64,000 bases of DNA from Quisquiliibacterium transsilvanicum (GCF_014202215.1 NZ_JACHGB010000001.1:468847-532846), one strand, 5' to 3'. Positions 35,177 to 45,046 are shown, numbered from the stretch's first letter. Notes: generated by a model from the sequence alone, not told the origin. Program-made: numbers and translations.

Positions 35177-38100
35177 TCAGTCTCCCAGGTATTTCCACTG
35201 CACTCGATTCTGGAAAGCGGCGCGACGAGCTCCCCCGGCATTCCAGTCGTTGTTCGGATCCAATGCGCCGCCACGGCCATGACATTGAGCGCAGAACGGG
35301 TTGACGTTCTCGCCATTGCGGTAGCGCTGGGTGTCTCGTTCCATCAAGACCGGATCGATGGCGATCCAGCCTCTGGGTCGCATTTCATAGATGATGATGG
35401 GAGCCGCAATGATTCCCCCTACGGCCGCGAACGTCCCCCCCAGTGCGACGAGAGCTGCCTCGCCCATCCAGGCGCCGCCGACCATCATTCCGCCGCCGAC
35501 CAGGCTTGCGCCGCCGCTGGTCACTTTGCCGGCGGTGACGATGCCGGGGTCGTGCTCGGTATCGATGCTGGCCAGCATGAACCCGCCGCCGACGACATTG
35601 AGTGCGCCGCCGCCGGCGGCGAACCATCGCGTTCCCGCGCTCATTCCGGGCGGAGGCGCAAACGGAGTCGGACCCGGATCCCCCGTCATGACCCACCTCG
35701 CTTGTCTGCCCGCCTCGATGGACACCTCTCCGGCCGATGCGCCCGGATTCGCGGCGCGTATCTGGGCTTCAATCTCCGGGATGAGATAGCGGTCCGCGAA
35801 CCTGTGCTCGTTGCCGTATACGCGGCCGCTGCCGTCCAGGATCGAATAGCGAGTCTGCCCACCAACAGGATCGGTCAGCAAGGTCGTGGCGGGCCCGACC
35901 GACGTCGCATTCCAGGGTCCCGTCGCTCGCCCACTGGTCTGCAGCGGTGACATGTTCATGTTCATCACCGCCGGATCCATGTTCGATGCCGCCGCGCTCA
36001 ATTCCTTCGTCCAGTGCTGTGCCTGAGTCCCTGCCGGCATGACGTTCGCGGCGCGAAAGGCCTGTCGTCCAGCCGCGGCTTCCGCTGCAAAGTCGGTGCC
36101 CGCCGGCGCAAGTGCGAACGTGCGCGGAGACGATGTCACAGGCGGAAGGGTTGGATTCAGGAAGCTCGCCAACAAGGAAGAGGCTCCGCTCACGGCGGTC
36201 GAGCTCGAAGAGTTGGGCGCGTGGCAAGTCATCGACTGGTCGTCGACGGTCGCCAGCGTCGGATCGACGCAAGACTGAGTGGCCGGGTCACACTGCGTGC
36301 CGGTCGAGTCGGTGAAGCTCAGCGGGTTGCTGCGGCCATAGACATAGGGGTTCGGACCGTCCACGAGTCCGGCAGGATCGGGCGCCGTCCACCGACCCAG
36401 CCAGTCGGCGTAGTACCTCGCTCCGTGGTAATACAGGCCGCTCTCTTCGTCGCGTTCCTTGCCCGTGTAGCGATACCGCTTCGCTGCCTCCGTCTGGCTG
36501 CGCACGGCCTGGTAGGTCGAGCTGCCGTAGGGCGCGTATTCCTCATACGAAATGATCTGGCCTTCGTCATCCAGCTCCAGGCTGGCGGAACCGAGGTGAT
36601 TGCCGAACTGGTAGCGGATGAGCTGGTGCGGCGATCGCTCACTACCTGCCGTGTCGAGCGTGCATGTCTCGACGAGGGCGAGGCGCCCGGTGTCGTCCAT
36701 CACATGCAGCGTCTCACGCTCCAGAGTGATGGTGTCGGCACCGATGGACCCCCTGTGCTTGCGGAAGATCTCGAAGCCGCCGATGTAGAGGCGCTCTTCG
36801 GTCAGGCCTGGTGCCTTTACCCACACTTTTCGCACGCGCTGGCCTGAAGCGTCGTACACATGGAAGGCTGTGCCACCGCCACCCAGGTCTGTCTGGCGCA
36901 ACTGGTCCTTGTAGTCCCAGTGCATGTTTGGCCCGGGCATGCCGCCGCCCAGGTGTGGCATGCGCAGCTCGTTACCGTGGGCGTCATGCAGGTGCGCTTC
37001 CGGCCGCGGGATGTTGCCCGCAGGGTGCAGCGTGGTGCTGGTCAGGCGGTTGCTGTTCTTCAGCAGCGTGCCGCTGCTGCCGTCGTCGATCAGGCTGGGT
37101 TCGAGGTAGTCATAGGCCCGCGTCCAGCCGGCATGAGCAAGGTTTCCGCCGCGGTGCTGCATCTGCAGGAAGTTGCCGACGGCGTCGTACACATAGCGCT
37201 CGATGTATGTACCCATGGCATTGCCGTCATTCGCGGCATAGCGGCCGGCCGGATCGGCACTGACCAGGCCCACGCGTTCGGCATCGTTGCCCTGCCCCAG
37301 GTGTTCGCGACCCGTGGCCTCGATCAGGCGATAGAGCGCGTCGTAGGTGTAATCGTTGCCCGGCTCGACGCGCCTGTTCCTGAAGTGGATGGTCTGCTGC
37401 GCGTCGTCCCGGATATGCGTGATGTTCCCTGCCGGGTCATAGGTGTAGTGCAGGTTCTGCACCTGTCTGCCTGGCCAGCCGGCGACGGGAGGCTGCGGAT
37501 CGTCGCGGGGGAATTCAGCCGCCTTGCGCCTGGTCTGCAGTTGGGTGAGCCGGAATGTGAACGGGTCGTAGCTGTAGGAGGTGCTGGCGCCGTTCTTGAA
37601 CTCGATGAGCAGGCGCTGTCCCCTGGCGTCGTAGTCGATGTTGGCGACGCCGACCGGTGACGCTGCTTCGTCGGCCGGGTCCAGCACCGCGCCGGGTTCT
37701 GCCGCGCGCCCCAGCCACACATCCACCCGCTCGAGAAAATTCGCCTCGTTGAATACCGGCTGAATCACGTTGAACTTCCCGCGCGCCAGGCTGCTGCGCG
37801 GCGCGATGGATTGGATGGGGCGGTTCAGCGCGTCGTAGCGAACGACGCCCTCGAAGACTTCATCATCCAACTTCGGATCCATCAACCAGTCGGCAATGGC
37901 GGTGTAGTCGCGAAGCAGTCGCCGCGTGCTGCGCAACTGGTTGCCCTTGAAGTCGTAAGCCTCCATCGGGTTGTCGTCGGTATCGAGCCGCGCATTGGTG
38001 GCCACCCCGGCCGAGTCGAAATGCCGATAGATCCGGGTACGCAGATTGAGCGCTTCGGCATCTGGCACTGCCTCGCCGTACTCGACCTTGTCGACGAGAA

Positions 38101-41100
38101 TGTCGCGACCGAGGGTGCGGGGATCGGATTGAACACTGGTGCCGCGGACAATCTGCTCCACTGCGCGGCGCAAGGCGTCGTACCGGGTGGTGAAGTTGTG
38201 GCCGCGGCTGTCCCACGCGCGAATGGGCTTTCCGGCCACGTCGTTCAACACCCAGCGCGCGCCGGCTTCCATGCTGAGCTGGTGGACGCGGCTGCCGAGC
38301 ATGTCGTAGGTGGAGCGCATGACGATACGACCGAGCGGGTCGTCGGACTGCTGGATGGAGTCGCGTGCGGCGCGCTGGTTGCCTTCGATGTCCAGTACGG
38401 CGCGGGTGGCGACACCGTCCTCGCTGCCGTCGAGGTCGTGTCCGGCGCAGTCGACACGATTGCGCGCCAGGGTCAGGAAGGGCCGTCCCAAGGCATCTAA
38501 ATGCGCCGCAGTCGGCGTGTCTGCGTGGGCTGCGGCACGCTCTGCGGCCCTTTGCTCGTCCGTTCCAAGCGCGCCGCCGATACGCTCGGCGAACCAGGTT
38601 TGCCAGCTTGCGGGCTGGGTCTTGAAGTACTCGGCGACATAGCCGCCGATGTCCGGATCGGTGCGCGGGTCGCCGGTCTGCGCGTTGCGCGGCGCGCAGG
38701 TGTCGTTGACGTCCCAGGTGGTCTGCTGCCACGCATCGAGAACCACCTTCTCGTAAGTGTGGTTGGCGTGCAGCGTGGCGACGACGCGCTGGGCCGGGTC
38801 GTAGAACAGCACCGGGCTGACGCCGATGCGGACATCGAACTCGAAGCGGTGGGTGTCGCTGAAGAAGGGCTCGAACTGGCGGACCGGCTTGCCCTTGTTG
38901 TTGAACACCGTCCAGCCGCTGCCGACCCAGCGCGGGGCCCCAGCCGGCCCGGGCTCCGCCTGGACCTTCCTCTGGATCTCGCGGCCAAAGCCGTCGGAGC
39001 AGGTGAAGCTGAGCTGGATCTTCATGCCTTGCAGCGGCAAGGGATCGCTCGCATGCGTCTCACGAACAAGCGTGGCGGCGCAGGCCGGCTGCCACCTGGC
39101 AGGGTCGCGAGGGTTTGCCAGCCGGGTGCGGCGGAAGCGGTCGACGTCGTAGACGATGCGGGTCGTCGCGTCTTTCAGCAGCGCCGTCGCGTTGGCATGT
39201 GGATCGGGCGCGTCGAACAAGCCATCCAGTTCGGCTTGCGTGAGGTCTGCAGCGAAGCCGTTCAATGCGTCGCCTTCCGCCGGCGCAGGCAGCGGTTTGC
39301 CCATGACCGCGGTGCCAACCGGCATGCCCAGCGTATCGAAGACGACTTCAGTCTGGTTGCGGTTGGAGTCGCTGACCAGGCGCGGTTGCAGGACACGGTA
39401 ATCGTTGGCGTTGACGGTGACTCGATTGCCGAGTGCATCGCGAGTCTCCGTCACGAGCAGGTCGTAAACGTCGAAGTCGATGAGGGAGCTCTCGCCGACA
39501 GGACCGAGATAGCGACGCGCCAGGAAGAAATGCGCGCTCGCTTCCGCCAGCTCGTCTGCGGGCGCGACGTCTCTCAAGTGATAGAACACCTGGCCAGAAG
39601 GTGCCCACCAGTGGCCGTTCGCATCCAGGTCGACGTAGCCGCCGGTCGAGTCGCCTCGTCCGCCCAATACGATTGCCGGATCCGGCAGCAATGCTTCGAC
39701 GGGCTGCCCTGGACGAGGACGCTGAAACGCCTCATCGAGGAAGCCTGGCGTGAAGGCCAGCTTGTAACTCTCGCCGGCGAGGCAAAGCGATTGGATTTCA
39801 CCCAGCGGCAGGAACCCGCTCATATCGTTGCGCCGATAGAGCGTTCGCGATCGCTTGACCGGACGCCGCCGCCGGCTTCCCGAAGCCGTCGCTTCATAGG
39901 CGACTTCCGGCTCGCAATACTTGTGGCGCAGACGACCCGGATGTGCCGGATCAGGCTCGACGAAGTCGGAAGCCTGGTACCGGCCGCCCCTGCCGGTTGC
40001 CGTGTAGCCGGTCAGCTCGAAGCTTGTCGTTTCGCAAGCCAGCGGATTGCGTTGCGCGTCAGGCAACGTCACTGCGTTGGTAAAACGCGTCTCGGAATAG
40101 CTCAGCAGCGCCGACGTCTGCCGGTCGCGATCCCAATGCGTCGACAACGGTGAAGCGCGGCGGCCGTAGCCGACAGTTGCCTCCTTGAGGGGGTTGCCAA
40201 AGTCGTCGACTTCCAGCGTGAGCGCCTGCTGAATGCGCGGATCTCTCGGATTGCGCTCGTAGTGGTAGGTGATCGCCTCGCGTGCGTGTGTGAAGAACAC
40301 CGCGTAGCGATTGAGCCCTCGGCGCTGCAGCACCCGGATCTTGAAGTTCTGTTCTGTGACCGAGTACGGCGTCCGTGCTCGCCGCACTTGCGCAGCGGTT
40401 GCAAGAGGGCCCTCGGCGTCGTCTGCGTAGACCTCCTGGCGCAGCAACGAGCCTTTCAGCGCACGTGAGGCTTCGCGCTCCTCTTCCGGCGTCAGCCCCG
40501 GCGGGAGGATGGTGTCGTCGAGGAGCTGCGCCCGGGCAGCGCTGAGAGGCGATCCAGGCTCGCGGAAGTACTCGTCCTCGAGTTGACGCGAGACACCTGG
40601 CCCACCGAGCCAGATGCCGGTGTGGAACCAGGACTTAGTGTGCACAGGCGGGACGTTGGATTCAGCACCGAGGTTCCCGGCCGGAACTCGACCACCGTCG
40701 AGCGCCGCGAACTGCTCCGTGTCCCACTGTTCCACCATGCCGAAGCCACGGAACTCGCGCTCTTCACCGTCGTAGTGCCCGTGGTGATACGCAAAGCGAG
40801 TCACGAATCGATTCCGGCTGACGTGATCGAAAGACTCGCTGCGTTCGAGCACGTGCACCGGGAACGGCAGACGTGTAAGCCACGGGCGTCCGGCTTCCCG
40901 GTCGGCCAGGTAGAACTTGGTTGAAGACGCGTAGGTCAGGCGCGTTTCGGCGCCTAGCTGGTTGTCCCAGCGGACCAGCAGGTGAGGCTTGATGCCGCAC
41001 ATGAGGTCGATGAACTGCACCGGACGCCATGCGATGCCTGGAAGCGCTGTCGACCATACCAGGCACGCTGTGCCGCGCCCGAGCAGATCGAGAACGTCGA

Positions 41101-43240
41101 GTGCCACGCCTTCGGTCAGCACCATCTCCGAAATCATGCGCGGCGCGCTCAGTCCGTTCCCGCTTTCATTCAGGAACACCTTGACGCCCCGGCGTCCGGC
41201 GTAGATCACGTCGGTCGGTCCGGAGCCATCGGTGTCGGCGAAACGCAGCAGACGCGCGTCGAAAATGCCGTCTTCGTCGAAGCGCGGCGAGCCGTCCATC
41301 GTGACTTTCGGCCCGAAGCGTCCGTGGCCCAGATTCGGCCAGTAACAGACTTCGCCGTTCCGAACCCGGACGAGATCCGCCAGACCATCACCCGACATGT
41401 CGGCGAGGAACACGGTCTGGTCCGCTTGCCCGAGCAGCACGCGCGGACCGCCCTCCTCGTCCCAAGGCACACGCACGCGGACTGCCTCGCCGAAGCCGCC
41501 GTCGCCGAGCGACGGATGCCAGGTAATCGCCTGATCGTCGGTAATCAGGATGTCGGCAAGCCCGTCACCCGAAAGATCGGTCAGACGAACGTTGGCACTG
41601 TTGAAATCGACGAGCGGGAACGAGCGGAACGGACGGAACGGCGCCCAGCCCCCGTCCTCGGTGCGATCGAAATAGCCGCCGGTGCCCTGGGTGAGCGTCG
41701 CGAGCTCGAGGCGGCCATCCGAGTCGAGATCGATCAGTTGCGCTCGACCACCCTCGCCCGCGGGCCTGGTGCGCACCACCTGCACGGGCCCGAAGCGGGC
41801 ATGCCCACGGTTCGGCTTGTAGTACCACACGCCCGACTCTTCGGCGAGCACGCCGGCGATACCTTCGCCATCGAGATCGGTCCACTGGTAGCCCTGACCT
41901 GTGACTCCGGTGGGAAGATTCTCGAGGCTCTCGCGCGGCAGCTGCTCGACTTTCCATTCTCGCGGCGCCGGATCGTCGAGCGCGCTCGGCGCATACTCCA
42001 GCAGCAGCGCCGGCATCGAGCGGCGCCGATACGATCCGTCATCGAGCAAGCGATAGCTCGATTGCGTGACGCGTGACAGGCGCGTGCCGAGCGCTCTCTC
42101 GTCGTAATCCAGCTGGAGATCGCGCACGAGCGTTCGCTCGCTATCGAGCATCTCCGGCATGCGATGGGCGACGAGAATTCGCCGGCACAATCGATGTGTA
42201 CGGATCTCGAACCCCGAGCGCGATTTCGAAAACGGATCGCGGCGCGCACGCCTCGGACGCGACGGAGCGCTCGTCCAGCGCACGCGCTCGAATCCGTCTG
42301 CCTCCGGTTCGTGCAAGAACGGCTCGTCGCCGTAGTCGAGCACGACTTCGAACAACCATCCGGTTTCCGGATCGATGTGCGGCCGCGGAAGATGACTTCG
42401 ACGCGCCGACTCGGTTGACGCATCCAGCAGCACCGGGATGCGGTTTCCGTAACGGACGCGCTTCAAGTACCGGTTGGCGCTCCGTGAACGCAGGCGTTCG
42501 CTCGCGCGCGTGAGGTCGACACCCTCGTCGCCTTCGGCCGCGTATTCATACTCGATGGCGTTGCCGCGATCGTCGTAGCTGCGGCACACGAGCCACTCGA
42601 AAACGCGCTGCGCATCATCCGGATCTGCGATGCGTGATTCGCGCGTTTCGCCGTATACGGTGAGAATGTTGTCTCGAGAGACAGTGCGCCAGTGCGTCTC
42701 GCCGTCCACGATGCGCGTCCAGCTCTCGATCCGCGCGAACATCCCTTCGATGCGGGGTCGATAGCTACGCACAAAGTATCCGTTCGCGACTCGGTGCGGC
42801 GCCCACGGCGCATCTTCTGCGCTGATGGGGACGAGATCTTCCGCTCCCGAAAGCAGAAAGATGTCTGCTGCGGCGTCAGCCGCCGCGATGGTCTCCGCAC
42901 TGCGGGCAAAGGGCAGGTGGCGCGGAACGCCCTTGTCCATGCGCTTCGAAATCGAGGGCAGACTCAGCGACCAGCCGAGCCCGTAAGGGCTGTTGCCCGA
43001 TCCGGAGCTGTAGGAAAGCGTCAGCGCGGGCTGGAACTCGCCGCGGCTCTTGCTCAGCGGTACGGGAATCGTGAGCGTGGCCGTCCCGTTTGCCGGATTG
43101 GTCTGGACCTTCTCGCCCAGACCCCGGATGGCACCGCCACCCTTGGGCAAACTTATTGCCGGCGCGGAGGCCGAGAAGGACTGCTGATCCGGCGCGGACC
43201 GGCCCAACTCTGAGCGCATCGAGCCAAGTTCCTCGGCCAT
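35177..43240 (-). CDS. TcB-TcC fusion: Tc toxin cocoon with RHS repeats and C-terminal effector
   Basis: 2687 aa with AGGGGAGG before ATG 43240. Residues about 25-330 form an SpvB domain (ISLPKGGGAIRGLGEKVQ, PALTLSYSSGSGNSPYGLGW). Residues about 500-720 have FG-GAP-like propeller repeats (TDLSGDGLADILIT, LADMSGDGLADLVRV). Then come the TcdB middle part and YD/RHS repeats (YTYDALYRLIEATG, LHYTYDPAGNITHI). The RHS core is at about 2250-2318: EEYAPYG, TGKERDEESGLYYHGARYY, PDPAGLVDGPNPYVYG, ending SFTDSTGT where self-cleavage is expected. About 370 effector residues follow. In most Tc loci tcB and tcC are separate genes; here they are one. It is the first gene of the operon and is co-expressed with tcA. 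Confidence 0.93.
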   Translation of the reverse strand: MAEELGSMRSELGRSAPDQQSFSASAPAISLPKGGGAIRGLGEKVQTNPANGTATLTIPVPLSKSRGEFQPALTLSYSSGSGNSPYGLGWSLSLPSISKRMDKGVPRHLPFARSAETIAAADAAADIFLLSGAEDLVPISAEDAPWAPHRVANGYFVRSYRPRIEGMFARIESWTRIVDGETHWRTVSRDNILTVYGETRESRIADPDDAQRVFEWLVCRSYDDRGNAIEYEYAAEGDEGVDLTRASERLRSRSANRYLKRVRYGNRIPVLLDASTESARRSHLPRPHIDPETGWLFEVVLDYGDEPFLHEPEADGFERVRWTSAPSRPRRARRDPFSKSRSGFEIRTHRLCRRILVAHRMPEMLDSERTLVRDLQLDYDERALGTRLSRVTQSSYRLLDDGSYRRRSMPALLLEYAPSALDDPAPREWKVEQLPRESLENLPTGVTGQGYQWTDLDGEGIAGVLAEESGVWYYKPNRGHARFGPVQVVRTRPAGEGGRAQLIDLDSDGRLELATLTQGTGGYFDRTEDGGWAPFRPFRSFPLVDFNSANVRLTDLSGDGLADILITDDQAITWHPSLGDGGFGEAVRVRVPWDEEGGPRVLLGQADQTVFLADMSGDGLADLVRVRNGEVCYWPNLGHGRFGPKVTMDGSPRFDEDGIFDARLLRFADTDGSGPTDVIYAGRRGVKVFLNESGNGLSAPRMISEMVLTEGVALDVLDLLGRGTACLVWSTALPGIAWRPVQFIDLMCGIKPHLLVRWDNQLGAETRLTYASSTKFYLADREAGRPWLTRLPFPVHVLERSESFDHVSRNRFVTRFAYHHGHYDGEEREFRGFGMVEQWDTEQFAALDGGRVPAGNLGAESNVPPVHTKSWFHTGIWLGGPGVSRQLEDEYFREPGSPLSAARAQLLDDTILPPGLTPEEEREASRALKGSLLRQEVYADDAEGPLATAAQVRRARTPYSVTEQNFKIRVLQRRGLNRYAVFFTHAREAITYHYERNPRDPRIQQALTLEVDDFGNPLKEATVGYGRRASPLSTHWDRDRQTSALLSYSETRFTNAVTLPDAQRNPLACETTSFELTGYTATGRGGRYQASDFVEPDPAHPGRLRHKYCEPEVAYEATASGSRRRRPVKRSRTLYRRNDMSGFLPLGEIQSLCLAGESYKLAFTPGFLDEAFQRPRPGQPVEALLPDPAIVLGGRGDSTGGYVDLDANGHWWAPSGQVFYHLRDVAPADELAEASAHFFLARRYLGPVGESSLIDFDVYDLLVTETRDALGNRVTVNANDYRVLQPRLVSDSNRNQTEVVFDTLGMPVGTAVMGKPLPAPAEGDALNGFAADLTQAELDGLFDAPDPHANATALLKDATTRIVYDVDRFRRTRLANPRDPARWQPACAATLVRETHASDPLPLQGMKIQLSFTCSDGFGREIQRKVQAEPGPAGAPRWVGSGWTVFNNKGKPVRQFEPFFSDTHRFEFDVRIGVSPVLFYDPAQRVVATLHANHTYEKVVLDAWQQTTWDVNDTCAPRNAQTGDPRTDPDIGGYVAEYFKTQPASWQTWFAERIGGALGTDEQRAAERAAAHADTPTAAHLDALGRPFLTLARNRVDCAGHDLDGSEDGVATRAVLDIEGNQRAARDSIQQSDDPLGRIVMRSTYDMLGSRVHQLSMEAGARWVLNDVAGKPIRAWDSRGHNFTTRYDALRRAVEQIVRGTSVQSDPRTLGRDILVDKVEYGEAVPDAEALNLRTRIYRHFDSAGVATNARLDTDDNPMEAYDFKGNQLRSTRRLLRDYTAIADWLMDPKLDDEVFEGVVRYDALNRPIQSIAPRSSLARGKFNVIQPVFNEANFLERVDVWLGRAAEPGAVLDPADEAASPVGVANIDYDARGQRLLIEFKNGASTSYSYDPFTFRLTQLQTRRKAAEFPRDDPQPPVAGWPGRQVQNLHYTYDPAGNITHIRDDAQQTIHFRNRRVEPGNDYTYDALYRLIEATGREHLGQGNDAERVGLVSADPAGRYAANDGNAMGTYIERYVYDAVGNFLQMQHRGGNLAHAGWTRAYDYLEPSLIDDGSSGTLLKNSNRLTSTTLHPAGNIPRPEAHLHDAHGNELRMPHLGGGMPGPNMHWDYKDQLRQTDLGGGGTAFHVYDASGQRVRKVWVKAPGLTEERLYIGGFEIFRKHRGSIGADTITLERETLHVMDDTGRLALVETCTLDTAGSERSPHQLIRYQFGNHLGSASLELDDEGQIISYEEYAPYGSSTYQAVRSQTEAAKRYRYTGKERDEESGLYYHGARYYADWLGRWTAPDPAGLVDGPNPYVYGRSNPLSFTDSTGTQCDPATQSCVDPTLATVDDQSMTCHAPNSSSSTAVSGASSLLASFLNPTLPPVTSSPRTFALAPAGTDFAAEAAAGRQAFRAANVMPAGTQAQHWTKELSAAASNMDPAVMNMNMSPLQTSGRATGPWNATSVGPATTLLTDPVGGQTRYSILDGSGRVYGNEHRFADRYLIPEIEAQIRAANPGASAGEVSIEAGRQARWVMTGDPGPTPFAPPPGMSAGTRWFAAGGGALNVVGGGFMLASIDTEHDPGIVTAGKVTSGGASLVGGGMMVGGAWMGEAALVALGGTFAAVGGIIAAPIIIYEMRPRGWIAIDPVLMERDTQRYRNGENVNPFCAQCHGRGGALDPNNDWNAGGARRAAFQNRVQWKYLGD

Positions 43241-43705
43241 GGAGCCCTCCCCTTCAACATGCGTTCATGGCGCCTGGCCTTCAACAGGGGGCCGGCCTCT
43301 GAACACATGCTTCTCGTGAGCATCTCCCGATGCGTCACCGCGGCGAATCCGGCGCGGTGCGCTTCTGCGCTTACGATACGCCCTTGCCTTGCCACGGTAA
43401 ACCGATTGCTGCCAACCGCTGCCGCTTGCCGGTACCCGGCGGCCCGAAGGCCCTTCAACGCCCTGAGCCCGGCGTTGCCGCGCGGGGCGAAGCCAATCGG
43501 CGGATAGTGCTTCACGCCGATCAAGCCGTTGGTCTGGATAAGCACGTTACGGTCGTACTCGGCGCCGCCCCGCTCGTCGAACACCGAGATCTCGAACTGG
43601 CCCTCGCCGGTCCTCGACGCCGAAATCTCGAACGCGAAGGCGATGACGTGCGACTCGCGGTTCCGCGGCCGATACACGAGCTTGCCCTGGAGCGCGCAGG
43701 GTCGC
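43241..43705. other. Region upstream of the Tc operon; promoter and an unassigned minus-strand frame
   Basis: The Tc promoter should lie here. A minus-strand frame, open from beyond 43705 down to 43153, reads protein-like text ([48 protein letters not shown]) that I cannot assign, with no convincing start or ribosome site. It meets the gnd remnant of the opposite strand at about 43705, so it may be the 3' remnant of a gene cut at that junction. Two similar stretches, TTGAAGGCCAGG and TTGAAGGGGAGG, precede the tcBC start. Confidence 0.35.
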
Positions 43706-43888
43706 GTTGCCGATTCTGGCGAAGGCCGCTGGACCCTCGAGGCTGCCATCGACACCGGCACGCCGGCGCCGGTGCGGGCCACGGCGCTCTTCGCACGCTT
43801 CGCCTCGCGCGGGTCCGGAGATTTCGCCAATCGCGTGCTCACTGCGATGCGCCGAGAATTCGGCGGTCACGAGGAGCGCGGGGAATGA
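43706..43888 (+). pseudogene. gnd: 6-phosphogluconate dehydrogenase, C-terminal remnant
   Basis: About 60 codons encode the end of a decarboxylating 6-phosphogluconate dehydrogenase: [39 protein letters not shown] and [11 protein letters not shown]. The family text begins abruptly at 43706; the NADP domain and most of the helical domain are absent. The TGA overlaps the ATG of the zwf remnant (ATGA), showing that the two were once coupled genes of a pentose-phosphate set. Confidence 0.72.
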
Positions 43889-44032
43889 ACGCCCCCCAGC
43901 GACGCCCTGCTGCTGTTCGACGCGACCGGCGACCTCGCCCAACGGAAGATCTACCCCGCGCTGCAGGCGCTCGTCGCCAGCGGAAGCCTCGACATGGAGG
44001 TGATCGGCATTGCGCGCTCCGGGTGGGGGCTC
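43885..44032 (+). pseudogene. zwf: Glucose-6-phosphate dehydrogenase, N-terminal remnant with frameshift
   Basis: From ATG 43885 the frame is correct for only a few codons; a run of six C at 43892-43897 has one C too many. In the shifted frame the text is SDALLLFDATGDLAQRKIYP, then ALVASGSLDMEVIGIARSGW, the NADP-binding start of G6PD (consensus GATGDLA; here DATGDLA). After SGWGL the family text ends and GH15 text follows in another frame. So only about 45 of some 490 residues remain. Confidence 0.72.
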
Positions 44033-44048
44033 GGCCAGGCGCAGCGCC

Positions 44049-44757
44049 CGCAACGGCCCGGGCACGGACCAGAATCGCTGGGAGGAGGATGCAGGGATCA
44101 ACACCTTCACCCTCGCCGTCTCCATCGCCGCACTGGCGGCTGGTGGCGAGTTCGTCGAGCCGGCCGCGCGCGAGTTCGTGCTCGCGCTGGCCGACGACTG
44201 GAACGCACGCATCGAAGACTACACCGCTGTTTCAGGCACGGCGCTGGCGCATCGGTCGGGCGTCTCGGGCTGCTACGTGCGAGCGCGGACAACACGAGCT
44301 GCTGGCCGGTCGCGATCCGCTGCCCTATCTGCGGGCGATGGCAAATATGGCGAGTGCTGGCGGAATGCTGCCCGAGCAGGTCTGGGACGGCGCGCCGCTG
44401 CCCGGGCAGCGGCTTCATCCGGGGCGCCCGACCGGCTCCGCCATGCCTCTGGCGTGGGCTCATGCCGAGTTCGTCAAGCTCGCGCTGTCGTGCAGCGACA
44501 AGCGGCCCTGCGACTGCCCGGCCGCCGTCTGGAAGCGATACGGCGGCCGACTGCCGGTGCCGAGCCTGGGCCTGCACATCCCGCGATTGCCCACGGCAGC
44601 GCTGCGCGATGGCCAGGCGATCGACTTCGCCTGGCGCCGGCAGACGTGCAGCCAATGGACGGGGGTCGATCACCGCCTGCTGCTCTCGGCGGCCGCGACA
44701 CCGCCTATGCCGTCCCCGCTGGATCCGGTCGTGGACCAGGCGTCGCCGGCGCAATGA
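44049..44757 (+). pseudogene. GH15 glucoamylase-like protein, C-terminal remnant with frameshift and deletion
   Basis: Part 1 (44049-44280) reads DQNRWEEDAGINTFTLAVSI and ADDWNARIEDYTAVSGTALA, the acid-loop region of bacterial GH15 glucoamylases. After GCYVR about 100 residues are missing and the frame changes. Part 2 (44287-44757) reads RGQHELLAGRDPLPYLRAM, GGMLPEQVWDG with the Glu expected as general base, and GRPTGSAMPLAWAHAEFVKL, then ends at TGA 44757. The catalytic acid of part 1 and the PEQVWD Glu are present but no longer in one frame. The stretch 44758-45046 has no gene I can see. Confidence 0.72.
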
Positions 44758-45046
44758 CGACGCAGCGCGTCGAACTCCGCCACGATGCGGCATCTCCCCC
44801 GAAGCGGGGCAGCATCAACGGCAACCAGTCTCGTGCTTGTGGGAGCCTGCAAAGAGGCATACGCTAAGCATCTATCAAGGGCTTCCGTGCATGGCCTCAT
44901 CGAGCGGTCCAGGCGGAGCGTTACTCGACCGCCGGGCTTCGCACCTGCCGCGCATGGTCAAGATCCGGAACGCGGCGGCGCTGCGGTCGTCGGGCCCGGG
45001 GGCAAACGCGGCGCATCGAGCGCCAGACGCTTGCTGGAGGATTGCC

